From Treponema primitia ZAS-2 (GTDB lineage: Bacteria; Spirochaetota; Spirochaetia; Treponematales; Breznakiellaceae), in assembly GCF_000214375.1 (NCBI RefSeq), contig NC_015578.1, positions 1 through 64,000 on the forward strand: 64,000 nt of DNA, given 5' to 3'. The notes under the pieces were generated by a model, which had not been told where the DNA came from, ran no database searches, and worked only from the letters and a program-made list of their open reading frames with translations. The translations under genes were made by a program, and so were the position numbers. Shown in pieces: positions 25,318 through 34,256 of this stretch; within the stretch, counting starts at the first letter, position 1, and each line of letters opens with the position of its first letter.

Positions 25318-26017
25318 CCGGATACTGGCCTCTATATTGGATAAGATCAGTGGCCCCATGGCCCTTGCGTTCAGCCATCAGGCGGAGGACGCCGCTGTAT
25401 TGCACCTGGTATTACAGTCCTTTCCGGAATTCGCTTCCGGGGGCTTAGAAGGATCGGGCCGGACTCTGGAAGTTTTTACCCTGGACACAGAAAAACTATT
25501 CCCCGAGACCCTCGCGTACCACGAAGAGGTGGAACGGTTTTTTAAAGTTCCCATTAAAAAGTACCGCCCCGATGGGGGTGAAGTCAAAAAACTGGAAGAA
25601 GAGCTTGGTGATGAATGGGGCATGCGGGGGAGCCTGGAAAAACGGCACCTCTGCTGCAAGGTAAGAAAGGTGGATGTCCTGGGCAAAGTCCTGGCGGGCA
25701 AGAGTGCCTGGATCACGGGCCTTCGGGCTGCCCAGTCGGTTACCCGGACGGGCCTTCAGGTTTTAGAATACGATGAACAGAACGGGCTTATCAAAATAAA
25801 CCCCCTGGCCGCCTGGAGCGACGATGACCTGGCTGCCTATATTAAAGAACATCAGATACCTCTTAACCCCCTGTATAGTGAGGGTTTTAAAAGTATAGGC
25901 TGCGCTCCCTGCACCCGGGCGGTGAAGGAAGGGGAGGATATACGGGCCGGCAGATGGTGGTGGGAAAACCCGGACCACAAGGAATGCGGCTTGCATAATA
26001 GAAGGAAAACAGGGTGA
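25307..26017 (+). CDS. cysH: Adenylylsulfate (APS) reductase, Fe-S type
   Basis: 236 residues. The cysteine pattern Cys116-Cys117 plus Cys199-x2-Cys202 is that of assimilatory APS reductases, which carry a [4Fe-4S] cluster and reduce APS directly; PAPS reductases lack it. The catalytic cysteine is Cys227 in the ECGLH tail. An APS kinase is therefore not required, and none is present here. I prefer the ATG at 25307 (GGAG five bases upstream) to the in-frame ATG at 25289; both overlap cysA. Confidence 0.93.
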   Translation: MPSNRILASILDKISGPMALAFSHQAEDAAVLHLVLQSFPEFASGGLEGSGRTLEVFTLDTEKLFPETLAYHEEVERFFKVPIKKYRPDGGEVKKLEEELGDEWGMRGSLEKRHLCCKVRKVDVLGKVLAGKSAWITGLRAAQSVTRTGLQVLEYDEQNGLIKINPLAAWSDDDLAAYIKEHQIPLNPLYSEGFKSIGCAPCTRAVKEGEDIRAGRWWWENPDHKECGLHNRRKTG

Positions 26018-26910
26018 GTGAAGAAACCGGATTGACAAAACTGGACAGGCTGGAATCCCAAAGTATTTTTATTATCCGGGAAGCCTATAAATCATTCAAG
26101 AACATCGGTATGCTCTGGTCCATTGGCAAGGATAGTACGGTGCTGTTATGGCTCGCCAAAAAAGCCTTCTTCGGCCATATCCCCTTTGAACTGATCCACA
26201 TCGATACTAATTATAAGATCCCCGAAATGATAGCCTACCGGGACCGGTTGGCAAAGGAACTGAAGCTGCGGCTTGTGGTGGGGCAGAACAAAAAAGCCCT
26301 GGCGGAAAAGCGGACCTTTGTGGATGGCCTGGACCGGATATCCTGTTGCAAGGAACTCAAAACCATACCCCTCAGGCAAACCCTGGACGGCGTTGGCGCC
26401 CGGCGGGTCTACGATCCTAACCGGGATGTATGGGAAGAGTTTGAGACCGCCGAACCCTACAACGCGGTGATCGTGGGGGTACGGAGTGATGAAGAGGGGA
26501 GCCGTTCCAAGGAGCGGGTTTTTTCCGCCAGGGACGAAAAGAGCGAGTGGGACGCCAGTGCCCAGCCTCCTGAATTGTGGAATCTTTACAAAACCGAGTT
26601 CGCCCCCAAGACCCATGTGAGGGTCCACCCCCTGCTGGACTGGACCGAGCTTAATATTTGGGAATACATTGAGCGGGAAAAGATACCCACCATTTCTATT
26701 TATTATAACCAGGGTGAAGGCAAACGCTACCGTTCCCTGGGCTGTTACCCCTGCACCAGCCCGGTGGATTCCGATGCCCGGAACCCCGGGGAAATTATTG
26801 AGGAACTTATCAGTGGCAAATTCCGTAATATCGCTGAACGGTCCGGCCGGGCCCAGGATATAGACGGGGGCGGTACCCTGGAAACCCTGCGGAAAGAGGG
26901 GTATATGTGA
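26014..26910 (+). CDS. cysD: Sulfate adenylyltransferase subunit 2
   Basis: The ATP-sulfurylase subunit that adenylates sulfate to APS together with the GTPase CysN. The 298 residues contain the PP-loop type motif ([18 protein letters not shown]) and family blocks such as [20 protein letters not shown] and [14 protein letters not shown]. It starts with GTG overlapping the cysH stop (GTGA). Confidence 0.96.
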   Translation: MSEETGLTKLDRLESQSIFIIREAYKSFKNIGMLWSIGKDSTVLLWLAKKAFFGHIPFELIHIDTNYKIPEMIAYRDRLAKELKLRLVVGQNKKALAEKRTFVDGLDRISCCKELKTIPLRQTLDGVGARRVYDPNRDVWEEFETAEPYNAVIVGVRSDEEGSRSKERVFSARDEKSEWDASAQPPELWNLYKTEFAPKTHVRVHPLLDWTELNIWEYIEREKIPTISIYYNQGEGKRYRSLGCYPCTSPVDSDARNPGEIIEELISGKFRNIAERSGRAQDIDGGGTLETLRKEGYM

Positions 26911-28295
26911 TGGCTATAACAACGACGGTGGAAGCTGCCAACCGGGAGCGGATGGACATCGTTATTACCGGTCATGTGGACCACGGCAAGAGCACCCTGG
27001 TAGGCCGGCTTCTGGCGGATACCCAGTCCCTGCCGGAGGGTAAATTACAAGCCGTGAAAGATTCCTGTAAAAAAAACGGCCGGGTTTTTGAATACGCCTT
27101 TCTCCTGGACGCCCTGGAGGATGAACAGAAACAGGGCATTACCATCGACAGCGCCCGTATATTTTTTAAGAGCAAGGTCCGGGAGTATATTATCATCGAC
27201 GCTCCGGGGCATATCGAATTTTTGCGGAACATGCTGAGCGGTGCGTCCCGGGCAGTGGCGGCGGTGCTGGTAATCGACGCCGTTGAAGGGGTGGCGGAAA
27301 ATTCCAAACGTCACGGCCTCCTCCTCTCCCTCCTGGGGATATCCCAGGTCCTGGTAGTGGTGAATAAGCTCGACGCCTTGAACTATGATCGGCAGGTATT
27401 TGAGGATATTAAAAAAGAATATGTGGCCTACCTGGAAACCCTTAAGGTAAAGCCCCTGGCCTTTGTGCCGGTGAGCGCACGGGAGGGCAAGAACATTACC
27501 GAAGCTGCGTCGGAGATGCCCTGGTATACTGGAAAAACGGTTCTGGAGATCCTCGATAGTTTTCGTAATCTCCCCTCCAACGAGGATTCCTTTTTTGCCA
27601 TGCCGGTTCAGGATGTATACCGGTTCAGCAATGACAATGATGAACGGCGGATCTACGCCGGCACCATTGTAAGTGGGGAAATCAGCGTGGGGGAGTCCGT
27701 AACCTTTCTGCCTTCCCGCAAGGAAGCGCATATTAAAAACATTGAGGTTTGGAACGCGCCTTCTAAGACCAGGGCCATTACCGCTGAAGCATCAGGCTTT
27801 ACCCTGGAAGAGGAAATCTACGTGAAGCGGGGGGAGGTGATGGTCAAATCCGCCGAGAAAGCCCCGGTGCAGACCGCCGAACGGATTCGGGCCAATGTAA
27901 TTTGGCTTGGCGTCCGGCCCTTTAGTTTCAATAAGTCCTATCTGTTAAAATTGGGAAGCGCCCGGGCGGAAGTCCGGCTTGAAAAGATAGAAAGTTTCCT
28001 TGGCGAAGGCGAGCGGGAAGAGTACAGCGAACTCCGCCGTAACGACTGCGGCAGCGTGATCCTGAGCCTTTCCCGTCCCATGGCGGTTTCCGCTTTTTTT
28101 GACAACCCCGTTTTGGGGCGCTTTGTTATCGTGGACGGCTATGACGCCGCCGGCGGGGGCATAGTGCTGGAAAACCTGGATGCCAAAAAGACCTGGCAGA
28201 GCTTGAACAGCTTTGAGGGGGTCAACACCGGCGGGGGGTTTGAGGAAGAGCTTTTTGCGCTGCTGAAGAAGTATTTTCCCCATAGGTTCGAATGA
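26910..28295 (+). CDS. cysN: Sulfate adenylyltransferase subunit 1 (GTPase)
   Basis: 461 residues of an EF-Tu-like GTPase: G1 [10 protein letters not shown]3 DAPGH and G4 NKLD are intact. GTP hydrolysis drives APS formation by CysD. There is no C-terminal CysC (APS kinase) domain, which fits the APS-reducing type of CysH upstream. I use the ATG at 26910, overlapping the cysD stop by one base (TGATG); a GTG one codon earlier is also possible. Last gene of the sulfate operon. Confidence 0.95.
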   Translation: MAITTTVEAANRERMDIVITGHVDHGKSTLVGRLLADTQSLPEGKLQAVKDSCKKNGRVFEYAFLLDALEDEQKQGITIDSARIFFKSKVREYIIIDAPGHIEFLRNMLSGASRAVAAVLVIDAVEGVAENSKRHGLLLSLLGISQVLVVVNKLDALNYDRQVFEDIKKEYVAYLETLKVKPLAFVPVSAREGKNITEAASEMPWYTGKTVLEILDSFRNLPSNEDSFFAMPVQDVYRFSNDNDERRIYAGTIVSGEISVGESVTFLPSRKEAHIKNIEVWNAPSKTRAITAEASGFTLEEEIYVKRGEVMVKSAEKAPVQTAERIRANVIWLGVRPFSFNKSYLLKLGSARAEVRLEKIESFLGEGEREEYSELRRNDCGSVILSLSRPMAVSAFFDNPVLGRFVIVDGYDAAGGGIVLENLDAKKTWQSLNSFEGVNTGGGFEEELFALLKKYFPHRFE

Positions 28296-28501
28296 TGCTG
28301 TTGAATTTGACCTTTATCGGTTGGAACAGGGAATCCGGATTAATGAAGCGGGAAAATTGAAATATACCGCGGGGAAGCGGTTTGAAAATAGTTTTGTTGG
28401 ATATTATTGGGATTGAAACGGAAATAGCGGTGTTTTAGCCGTGAACCCTAGTAATAACCTATAAATAATAATATACTGAGTGAAAATTGGAGATCAAAAC
28501 C
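28296..28501. other. Intergenic gap between cysN and the nitrogenase-like operon
   Basis: 206 bases. A weak hairpin (ACCGC/GCGGT at 28366-28381) lacks a proper T-run, so read-through from the sulfate operon is possible. An AT-rich stretch at 28450-28480 could hold a promoter, but no good hexamer pair was found. GGAG at 28489-28492 serves the NifH-like gene. Confidence 0.4.
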
Positions 28502-29380
28502 ATGGGTAATCAGAAAGGAAAACACATTGCCATTTACGGCAAAGGCGGTATCGGGAAATCGACCACTACCTCCAATATCAGCGCCTCCCTGGCCGAGGCG
28601 GGATTTAAGGTAATACAGATAGGCTGTGACCCGAAAAGCGATTCCACTAATGTCCTACGGGGGAATGAATATCTGCCCACCGTGCTGGACAGTATGCGGG
28701 ATGGCGGAAAGGTCCACCTGGATGATATTTCCAGGGCCGGATTTGGAGGGGTGCTGTGCATCGAATCCGGCGGGCCGGTGCCGGGTGTTGGCTGCGCGGG
28801 TCGGGGGATCAATGCCGCAGTAACTTTGCTGCAGGAACTGCATCTTTTTGACGAATTCAAGCCTGATTATGTGCTCTACGATGTGCTGGGGGACGTGGTA
28901 TGCGGAGGCTTTGCCGTACCCATCCGGGACGGGATCACCGACCGGGCCTATGTGGTCAGTTCCTCGGATTTTATGGCCATCTATGCTGCAAATAATCTTT
29001 TTAAGGCCATCAGCAAATATGCCCCTTCAGGGGGAGCAAAGCTGGGGGGCATCATCGGCAATGGCCTTTCGGCGGGATATTCCCAAAGCATCATCGACGA
29101 TTTTGCCCAAAAGACCGGTACAAAAGTGACGGGCTATATTCCCCGGTCTCTGGTTGTTTCCCAGAGCGAGCTCTACGGAAAAACGGTAATTGAGGCAAGT
29201 CCTGAATCGGAACATGCAAAACTGTACCGCGCTCTGGCAAAGACTGTAGCGGAAAATGAGGATTTGATGGTACCCAACCCCTTGGCGACCACAGAGCTGC
29301 GTTCCTGGGCAAAGGACTGGGGCGACAAGGTCTTTAAACTAGAGGAAGGGATAGTTGTAGGCAGCAGGGAAGCAATTTAA
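28502..29380 (+). CDS. NifH-like ATPase / reductase component of a nitrogenase-like enzyme
   Basis: 292 residues. All NifH hallmarks are present: P-loop GKGGIGKST (13-21), the two [4Fe-4S] cysteines Cys98 (GVGCAGRG) and Cys134 (DVVCGG), and Arg101 at the site ADP-ribosylated in true NifH. It should form a Fe-S-bridged homodimer passing electrons to the DK-like partner. The ATG at 28502 is chosen because GGAG lies nine bases upstream. It is followed by D-like and K-like genes only; no nifE, nifN or nifB is in the window. It stands directly downstream of the sulfate operon. Confidence 0.92.
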   Translation: MGNQKGKHIAIYGKGGIGKSTTTSNISASLAEAGFKVIQIGCDPKSDSTNVLRGNEYLPTVLDSMRDGGKVHLDDISRAGFGGVLCIESGGPVPGVGCAGRGINAAVTLLQELHLFDEFKPDYVLYDVLGDVVCGGFAVPIRDGITDRAYVVSSSDFMAIYAANNLFKAISKYAPSGGAKLGGIIGNGLSAGYSQSIIDDFAQKTGTKVTGYIPRSLVVSQSELYGKTVIEASPESEHAKLYRALAKTVAENEDLMVPNPLATTELRSWAKDWGDKVFKLEEGIVVGSREAI

Positions 29381-29389
29381 GAAAAACCA

Positions 29390-30799
29390 ATGGCATTACT
29401 TGAAAGCAGAAAAGCGCTGACTAGAGAGAAACGAAACGGCGCGATCAGTCATTATCACGGGACCCTGGCGTCCATCTTGGAAGATAGTTCGGGGAAAGAA
29501 CTTCAGTCCCGGGTCCGTACCTTAACCCAGAGCTCCCCGGGTGAAATAATATACGCCCTGCAGGCGGTAAGCGGCATTCATGATGCGGTGGTGATTATCC
29601 ATGGCGCTTTGGGATGCGCCGCATCGGGGGTATGGTTTAATTCGGGCGAAAATCGCTCCTGGTATACCACCAACCTGAATGAAAGCGATACTATTCTTGG
29701 GGGTGACGAAAAACTGCGGGCTGCTATTCTGCGGGCTTATAATGAAAATCATCCTGAAGCAATTTTTATCATCGGAACCCCCATCATAGCAATCAATAAT
29801 GATGATGTGGATTCGGTGGTCATTGAGCTGAGCGACGAACTTGGATGTAAAATTATTTATATAGATGTAAACGGCTTTAAAACAAAAAATGCCCTTTCCG
29901 GGTATGATGTGATTTTTCATGGGTTCCTGAAACATCTGGTGGAACCAAAGCAAAATCCGGTCAAGCCCTTTCTCAATCTTTTTACTGTATCGGAAAGTCC
30001 TGATAACGTGGCCGCAATCGTAGAACTGCTTCAGGTTCTTGATATTCCCTGCAACATTGTACCCCGGTTTTCCGGCCTTAATGGGATACGCCGTGCTTCC
30101 GGGGCCCTTTGCAGTGTTTCTCTGGACGATGCGGAAAATGAATATATAATGACCGGGCTTGAAGAACAGTATGGGGTTCCTGTGGTAAAAACAAATCCGC
30201 CTATAGGCACCGCAGGGGTTTATGATTTTATTAAAAAAATTGCCGCCCACTTTGACCGGAATGCACAGGCGGAGACGCTGATAAAAGACGAGGAACAGAA
30301 GATCAGCGGCCGACGCAGTAAGAAACCATTCGCAGGTAAAAAGATTCTACTGGAGGCGGATTTGCACCGAGTCGTGAGTTTTTCCTCATTGATTGAAGAA
30401 TTGGGGGGAGAAATATCCGGCATTGTAATCCCTCATTTGGATATTCAGAATGCGGGTAAATTAAAAGACCTTTCGATACTGCCCAGAACCGTACCTTTTA
30501 TAGTGGCCCAGGGGCAGCAGTTTGAAATTGCCAATGTTCTGAATAGATATCCGGCGGATTTTTATATAGGGCGATCCGAAACTGCGGCTGCGGCAGCCCG
30601 GTTTGGCGCAATTCCTCTTCCCCTTGATGGGATTACCTATTATGGGTATCGGGGGATCGGCGAAGTGGTAAAGCGGGCTTTGAAGCTGGGGACGAATAAT
30701 AACTATGTTTCTTTGCTGGGCCAGAAATTGGGGGCACCCTATTCTGAATCATGGCTCAAGCGAAGCGGAAACTGGTATGTCAAATTTGAGGTAAAGTAG
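29390..30799 (+). CDS. NifD-like subunit of a nitrogenase-like enzyme (degenerate cluster ligands)
   Basis: 469 residues of the nitrogenase component 1 family. Only one of the three NifD P-cluster cysteines is clear: Cys76 in HGALGCAAS. By position, the first is replaced in TQSSPGE (Ser48/Ser49) and the third by Thr130 in GTPIIAINNDD. Cys241 could stand where NifD holds its cofactor cysteine, but the spacing differs. The histidine that binds FeMo-co has no counterpart near DGITYYGYRGIGE. It therefore should not bind a standard P-cluster or FeMo-co. Located 9 bases after the NifH-like gene. Confidence 0.82.
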   Translation: MALLESRKALTREKRNGAISHYHGTLASILEDSSGKELQSRVRTLTQSSPGEIIYALQAVSGIHDAVVIIHGALGCAASGVWFNSGENRSWYTTNLNESDTILGGDEKLRAAILRAYNENHPEAIFIIGTPIIAINNDDVDSVVIELSDELGCKIIYIDVNGFKTKNALSGYDVIFHGFLKHLVEPKQNPVKPFLNLFTVSESPDNVAAIVELLQVLDIPCNIVPRFSGLNGIRRASGALCSVSLDDAENEYIMTGLEEQYGVPVVKTNPPIGTAGVYDFIKKIAAHFDRNAQAETLIKDEEQKISGRRSKKPFAGKKILLEADLHRVVSFSSLIEELGGEISGIVIPHLDIQNAGKLKDLSILPRTVPFIVAQGQQFEIANVLNRYPADFYIGRSETAAAAARFGAIPLPLDGITYYGYRGIGEVVKRALKLGTNNNYVSLLGQKLGAPYSESWLKRSGNWYVKFEVK

Positions 30800-30801
30800 C
30801 C

Positions 30802-32160
30802 ATGCATGAAGTACTGAAGAATTCCCGTCATGGGTGCGATCTGCACGGCGCCCTGCAAACCCTGGAAGAACTTTCCGGCGTAGCGGCGGTGGTACATGCC
30901 AACGCCGGCTGTGTGTATCAGCATTATTTGGCGGACCGGGCTGGCCATCTGGCTGGCGGGAGTGTTTATGGGCCGGAGATACCCTCTACTGAGGTTATTG
31001 AAAAGCAAATCGTTTTCGGCGGGGCATCCCGTCTGCGGGAAGAACTCAAAAATGCGGCTAAGGTAATTGACGGATCATTGTATATCATCCTGGGAAGCTG
31101 TGAAGCTGCCATGGTGGGGGATGATCTGGCGGCCATGACCAAGGAAGCTACCGATATTGCTCTGCCGGTTATTTTTTATTTTTCCGCAGGATTTAAGGGA
31201 GGCAGCCACTGGGGTTATGCTAATATTATGCGCGTCATTATACAGCAGCTGCCCTCGGTGAGAAAATTTAGCTCGGAAAAAATACCTGGTTTGGTTAATG
31301 TCTTAGGTATACTGCCTAAGGCGGATATCTTTTATAAAGGGGATATCCGGGAGATAAAACGACTCCTGGAAACTGCGGGATTGACGGCCAACACTTTTTT
31401 TGGGCCCCGGGACGGCGTAGCAGAACTGGAACGGAGCGCCCTGGCGGAGCATAGCCTGGTGTTTTCCCATTGGGGGCTTGCCGCTGCAGAACAGTTGAAA
31501 GAACAATACGGCATTCCCTATACGTTTTTTGAAAGTCTGCCCTTGGGAATCGAAGGAACAGCGGCATTTTATAAACAGCTTTCATCGGTGATTAAAATTG
31601 ACGAGACGAGAACCACTGCTTTTCTGGGACAGGAAGAAGAACAATACCGCTATTACCTAAAATCCCTGACCGATGTCTATTTTGGAGAAACCCTGCAGAA
31701 AAACACAGCCCTGGTGGGGGACATCAGTACCGTAAAACGAATAAGCCCCTTTTTGGAACATTCCCTGGGCACGGTGATTCATACAGCAGTACTAACCGAT
31801 GTATATACCCACGGTAAGGAAGAAGCCCGGCCTCCGGTTCCTGAGGGATTGGCCGGAGAAGTTTTTAAGACCGATGACAGCGCGGAAATTGATCAGATCC
31901 TGAGTGATGCGGATGTGGAGATGGTCCTGGGAAGTGCTCTGGAAGAGGATGCTGCGAAGCGCCTCAAAATTCCCCACCTTACCATTTCGACCCCTAATGG
32001 AAACCAGGTTCTGCTCCACAAGACCTACGCGGGGATCACGGGCGCGTATTTTCTTCTGGAAGACTATGCAAGCGCAGTCTTGCGGAACAATGCAGAACAG
32101 CGGGAGGAAAAACGGCGTTTTTTAAAAAGCCTGGACGTTTTCCAAGAGCCTTTATCTTAA
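30802..32160 (+). CDS. NifK-like subunit of a nitrogenase-like enzyme
   Basis: 452 residues of the component 1 family. Three cysteines lie where NifK has its P-cluster ligands: Cys12 (SRHGCDLHG), Cys37 (ANAGCVYQ) and Cys100 (ILGSCEAAMVGDD). With Cys76 of the D-like partner they could hold one [4Fe-4S] cluster in a three-plus-one manner, as in protochlorophyllide reductase-type relatives. The start is two bases after the D-like stop. The substrate is unknown; the sulfur-gene neighbourhood suggests reduction of a sulfur compound (inference). Confidence 0.82.
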   Translation: MHEVLKNSRHGCDLHGALQTLEELSGVAAVVHANAGCVYQHYLADRAGHLAGGSVYGPEIPSTEVIEKQIVFGGASRLREELKNAAKVIDGSLYIILGSCEAAMVGDDLAAMTKEATDIALPVIFYFSAGFKGGSHWGYANIMRVIIQQLPSVRKFSSEKIPGLVNVLGILPKADIFYKGDIREIKRLLETAGLTANTFFGPRDGVAELERSALAEHSLVFSHWGLAAAEQLKEQYGIPYTFFESLPLGIEGTAAFYKQLSSVIKIDETRTTAFLGQEEEQYRYYLKSLTDVYFGETLQKNTALVGDISTVKRISPFLEHSLGTVIHTAVLTDVYTHGKEEARPPVPEGLAGEVFKTDDSAEIDQILSDADVEMVLGSALEEDAAKRLKIPHLTISTPNGNQVLLHKTYAGITGAYFLLEDYASAVLRNNAEQREEKRRFLKSLDVFQEPLS

Positions 32161-32179
32161 TAGCCGTTTTCGCCCCTGT

Positions 32180-33028
32180 TTAAGAAATACTAACTTCTGC
32201 TTCTTTCTCGTTATGATAGTCTTTCAGGCTGCACACCGCCTGTTCGTAATCGATCAGTGTAGTGATGCTGGGATGCTCACCACAGACCTGGCAATCATGA
32301 TTTGGGGCAAGCTTGATCTTGCGAAACTCCATGGTCATAGCGTTGTAGGTTAAAAGGTAGCCGTTAAGAAGGCCCTCCATGCCCATGAGATACTTCAACG
32401 CTTCTGTGGCCTGGAGGGTTCCGATGACCCCGCCCATGACGCCGATGACCCCCGCTTCACGGCAGGTGGGTACCGCATCAGCCGGGGGCGGCTCTTTGAA
32501 CACACAGCGGTAGCAGGGGCCTTTGCCGGGGATGTAGGTCATAAGCTGGCCCTGGAAGCGTATGATCCCCGCATGGGAGAAGGGTTTGCCCTGCATGACG
32601 CAGGCGTCGTTGATCAGGAACTTTATCGGGAAGTTGTCGGTCCCGTCGATGATAAAATCGTAGTCCCGGTCTTTGATAATGTCGACAATATTGGTGGAGT
32701 TGATCCATTCCCGGTAGGTCACCACTTCTACGTCGGGGTTCATGGCGTTCATGGTTTCCTTCGCAGAGATGACCTTGTGTTTCCCCACATCCGGGGTTGA
32801 ATGGATGATCTGCCGCTGAAGGTTGGAAAGATCCACCGAGTCGGCATCGGCGATGCCAATGGTTCCCACCCCGGCTGCGGCCAGGTACATTGCGGCGGGC
32901 GCCCCCAGGCCGCCGGCACCGATGATCAGGACCTTGCCTCCCATGATCTTTTTTTGTCCCTTGACGCCGACTTCCTTTAAAATGATGTGGCGGGAATACC
33001 GCTCCAGTTGTTCATCTGAAAAAGCCAT
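32180..33028 (-). CDS. ThiF/MoeB-like E1 enzyme (sulfur carrier adenylyltransferase)
   Basis: 282 residues. Nucleotide site GAGGLGAPAA (about 37-46), zinc cysteines Cys172/Cys175 and Cys246/Cys249, and the family cysteine Cys189 in PTCREAGVIG. Such enzymes adenylate the C-terminal Gly of ThiS/MoaD-like carriers so that sulfide can form a thiocarboxylate; HcyF of Wolinella is one example. The ~25-residue acidic tail after the last zinc pair is extra. It is third in an operon with sulfite reductase and a TusA-like protein, and it probably serves the carrier at 19857 (inference). Confidence 0.85.
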   Translation of the reverse strand: MAFSDEQLERYSRHIILKEVGVKGQKKIMGGKVLIIGAGGLGAPAAMYLAAAGVGTIGIADADSVDLSNLQRQIIHSTPDVGKHKVISAKETMNAMNPDVEVVTYREWINSTNIVDIIKDRDYDFIIDGTDNFPIKFLINDACVMQGKPFSHAGIIRFQGQLMTYIPGKGPCYRCVFKEPPPADAVPTCREAGVIGVMGGVIGTLQATEALKYLMGMEGLLNGYLLTYNAMTMEFRKIKLAPNHDCQVCGEHPSITTLIDYEQAVCSLKDYHNEKEAEVSIS

Positions 33029-33038
33029 GATTGCTCCT

Positions 33039-33293
33039 TTAAGAGGACAGCCCGCCCTTGACTACGGTGAGAAGCCAGGTTCCGTCCTCAGTTTTAGTAA
33101 CATTGGTTACCTTATGTCCTTCGTCCTTGAGGCTTCGGGGTACGTTTTGAATGGGTTCTCCGTCGTTGAGCCGGACTTCCAGTACCTGGCCGTCCTCCAG
33201 CTCTTCCAGTGCTACCTTGGTTTTAACAAAGGTCACTGGGCATACCACGGTAGTGATGTCTACCCGGGCGTCAATTTGCAGGGCATCGCTCAT
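33039..33293 (-). CDS. TusA-like sulfur transfer protein
   Basis: 84 residues of the TusA/SirA fold with the conserved cysteine in TTVVCPVTFVKTKVAL; the classical CPxP is CPVT here, so the second proline is missing. TusA proteins pass persulfide sulfur between partners. It overlaps the sulfite reductase gene by four bases, which suggests it handles the sulfide product or relays sulfur to the E1/carrier pair. Confidence 0.82.
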   Translation of the reverse strand: MSDALQIDARVDITTVVCPVTFVKTKVALEELEDGQVLEVRLNDGEPIQNVPRSLKDEGHKVTNVTKTEDGTWLLTVVKGGLSS

Positions 33294-34156
33294 TGTACTG
33301 CCTCCTCAACTTCTTTTTTTAAGCCCCCAGATCCCACCCGGATAAGGGTTCGGCCCAGACGTTCCCCGCCTTTGCCGTTGTTCTGGTAGAATTTGACCGT
33401 GGCGTCCACGGCTTTAAAGACCTTTTCCTTGTCAAAAAGCAGGGGCAGGAGGTGGAGGCCCTCTTTTATTTCATTGCCGAACATTCCTCCGAATGAGAGG
33501 AAGTAGCCGTTTTTTCCCTGCCATGCGCTGGAGGGGCAGCTCTTAACGCATTTACCGCAGTAGACACAGGCGGACTCAGTAAAGCTGAGCTCCGATTTAT
33601 CCTTATCAACCTTTACCGCATTTACCGGGCATACCGCTTCGCAGACCCCGCAGTAGGTACAATCCTGCTTGTTCCATTCAGGGGAGATGCCCCCCTTGAT
33701 ACCCAGATCGTTTTCCTCCGCCTTGAGGCAGTTGTTCTTACAGCCCGTGATGCCTATTTTGAACTTGTGGGGCAGCTCCCGGCCAAAATACCGGGTGTCC
33801 AATTCTTCCGCCAGGGCGCTGGTTTCAATGGCGCCGGAAGGGCAGATTGTCGAGCCCTGGCAGGCGGTGACGGTCCGCACCCGGGGCCCGCAGACGCCGA
33901 TGCTGACCCCTGCAGAGGAAAGTTCCTTCTTCACCTCCTCAATATCCTTGAGGGAGATGAAGGGAATCTCCACCCCCTGGCGGCTGGTCAGGTGAATATA
34001 GCCTTTGCCGTATTTTTTTGCGACCTCGCTGATCTTTTGCAGATGCTCCGCTTTGAGCTGGCCACCTATTACTTTTAGACGCATGGAAAACTGATCCGTC
34101 TGGATTTGCCGCATGAAACCACCCTTCTTTAGGGTGGCGTAATCAACTTCCGCCAT
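33290..34156 (-). CDS. Siroheme-type sulfite reductase with two added [4Fe-4S] ferredoxin motifs
   Basis: 288 residues. The siroheme/[4Fe-4S] signature appears as ACQGSTIC (C-x5-C) followed by GCKNNC (C-x3-C). Two ferredoxin motifs follow in the second half, CTYCGVCEAVCP and CVYCGKCVKSCP. This compact layout is typical of the small anaerobic sulfite reductases (AsrC-like) rather than of CysI. It should reduce sulfite made by the APS reductase to sulfide with ferredoxin-level electrons. The start has a clear AGGAGG. First gene of a three-gene operon with TusA- and ThiF-like proteins. Confidence 0.88.
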   Translation of the reverse strand: MAEVDYATLKKGGFMRQIQTDQFSMRLKVIGGQLKAEHLQKISEVAKKYGKGYIHLTSRQGVEIPFISLKDIEEVKKELSSAGVSIGVCGPRVRTVTACQGSTICPSGAIETSALAEELDTRYFGRELPHKFKIGITGCKNNCLKAEENDLGIKGGISPEWNKQDCTYCGVCEAVCPVNAVKVDKDKSELSFTESACVYCGKCVKSCPSSAWQGKNGYFLSFGGMFGNEIKEGLHLLPLLFDKEKVFKAVDATVKFYQNNGKGGERLGRTLIRVGSGGLKKEVEEAVQ

Positions 34157-34256
34157 TGTTGCCTCCTACTTTTCTATAAAGCATATGGGTTTTCTATGTT
34201 ATCGATTCTGTGAGTTTTTAACAAGACCCATTGACCGCCGTCGGCGCCAAACATAG

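Noticed and set aside
28502-32160. Calling the HDK operon a functional nitrogenase (nifHDK)
   Set aside because: The D-like subunit lacks two P-cluster cysteines and the cofactor histidine, and no nifE, nifN or nifB is present in the window.
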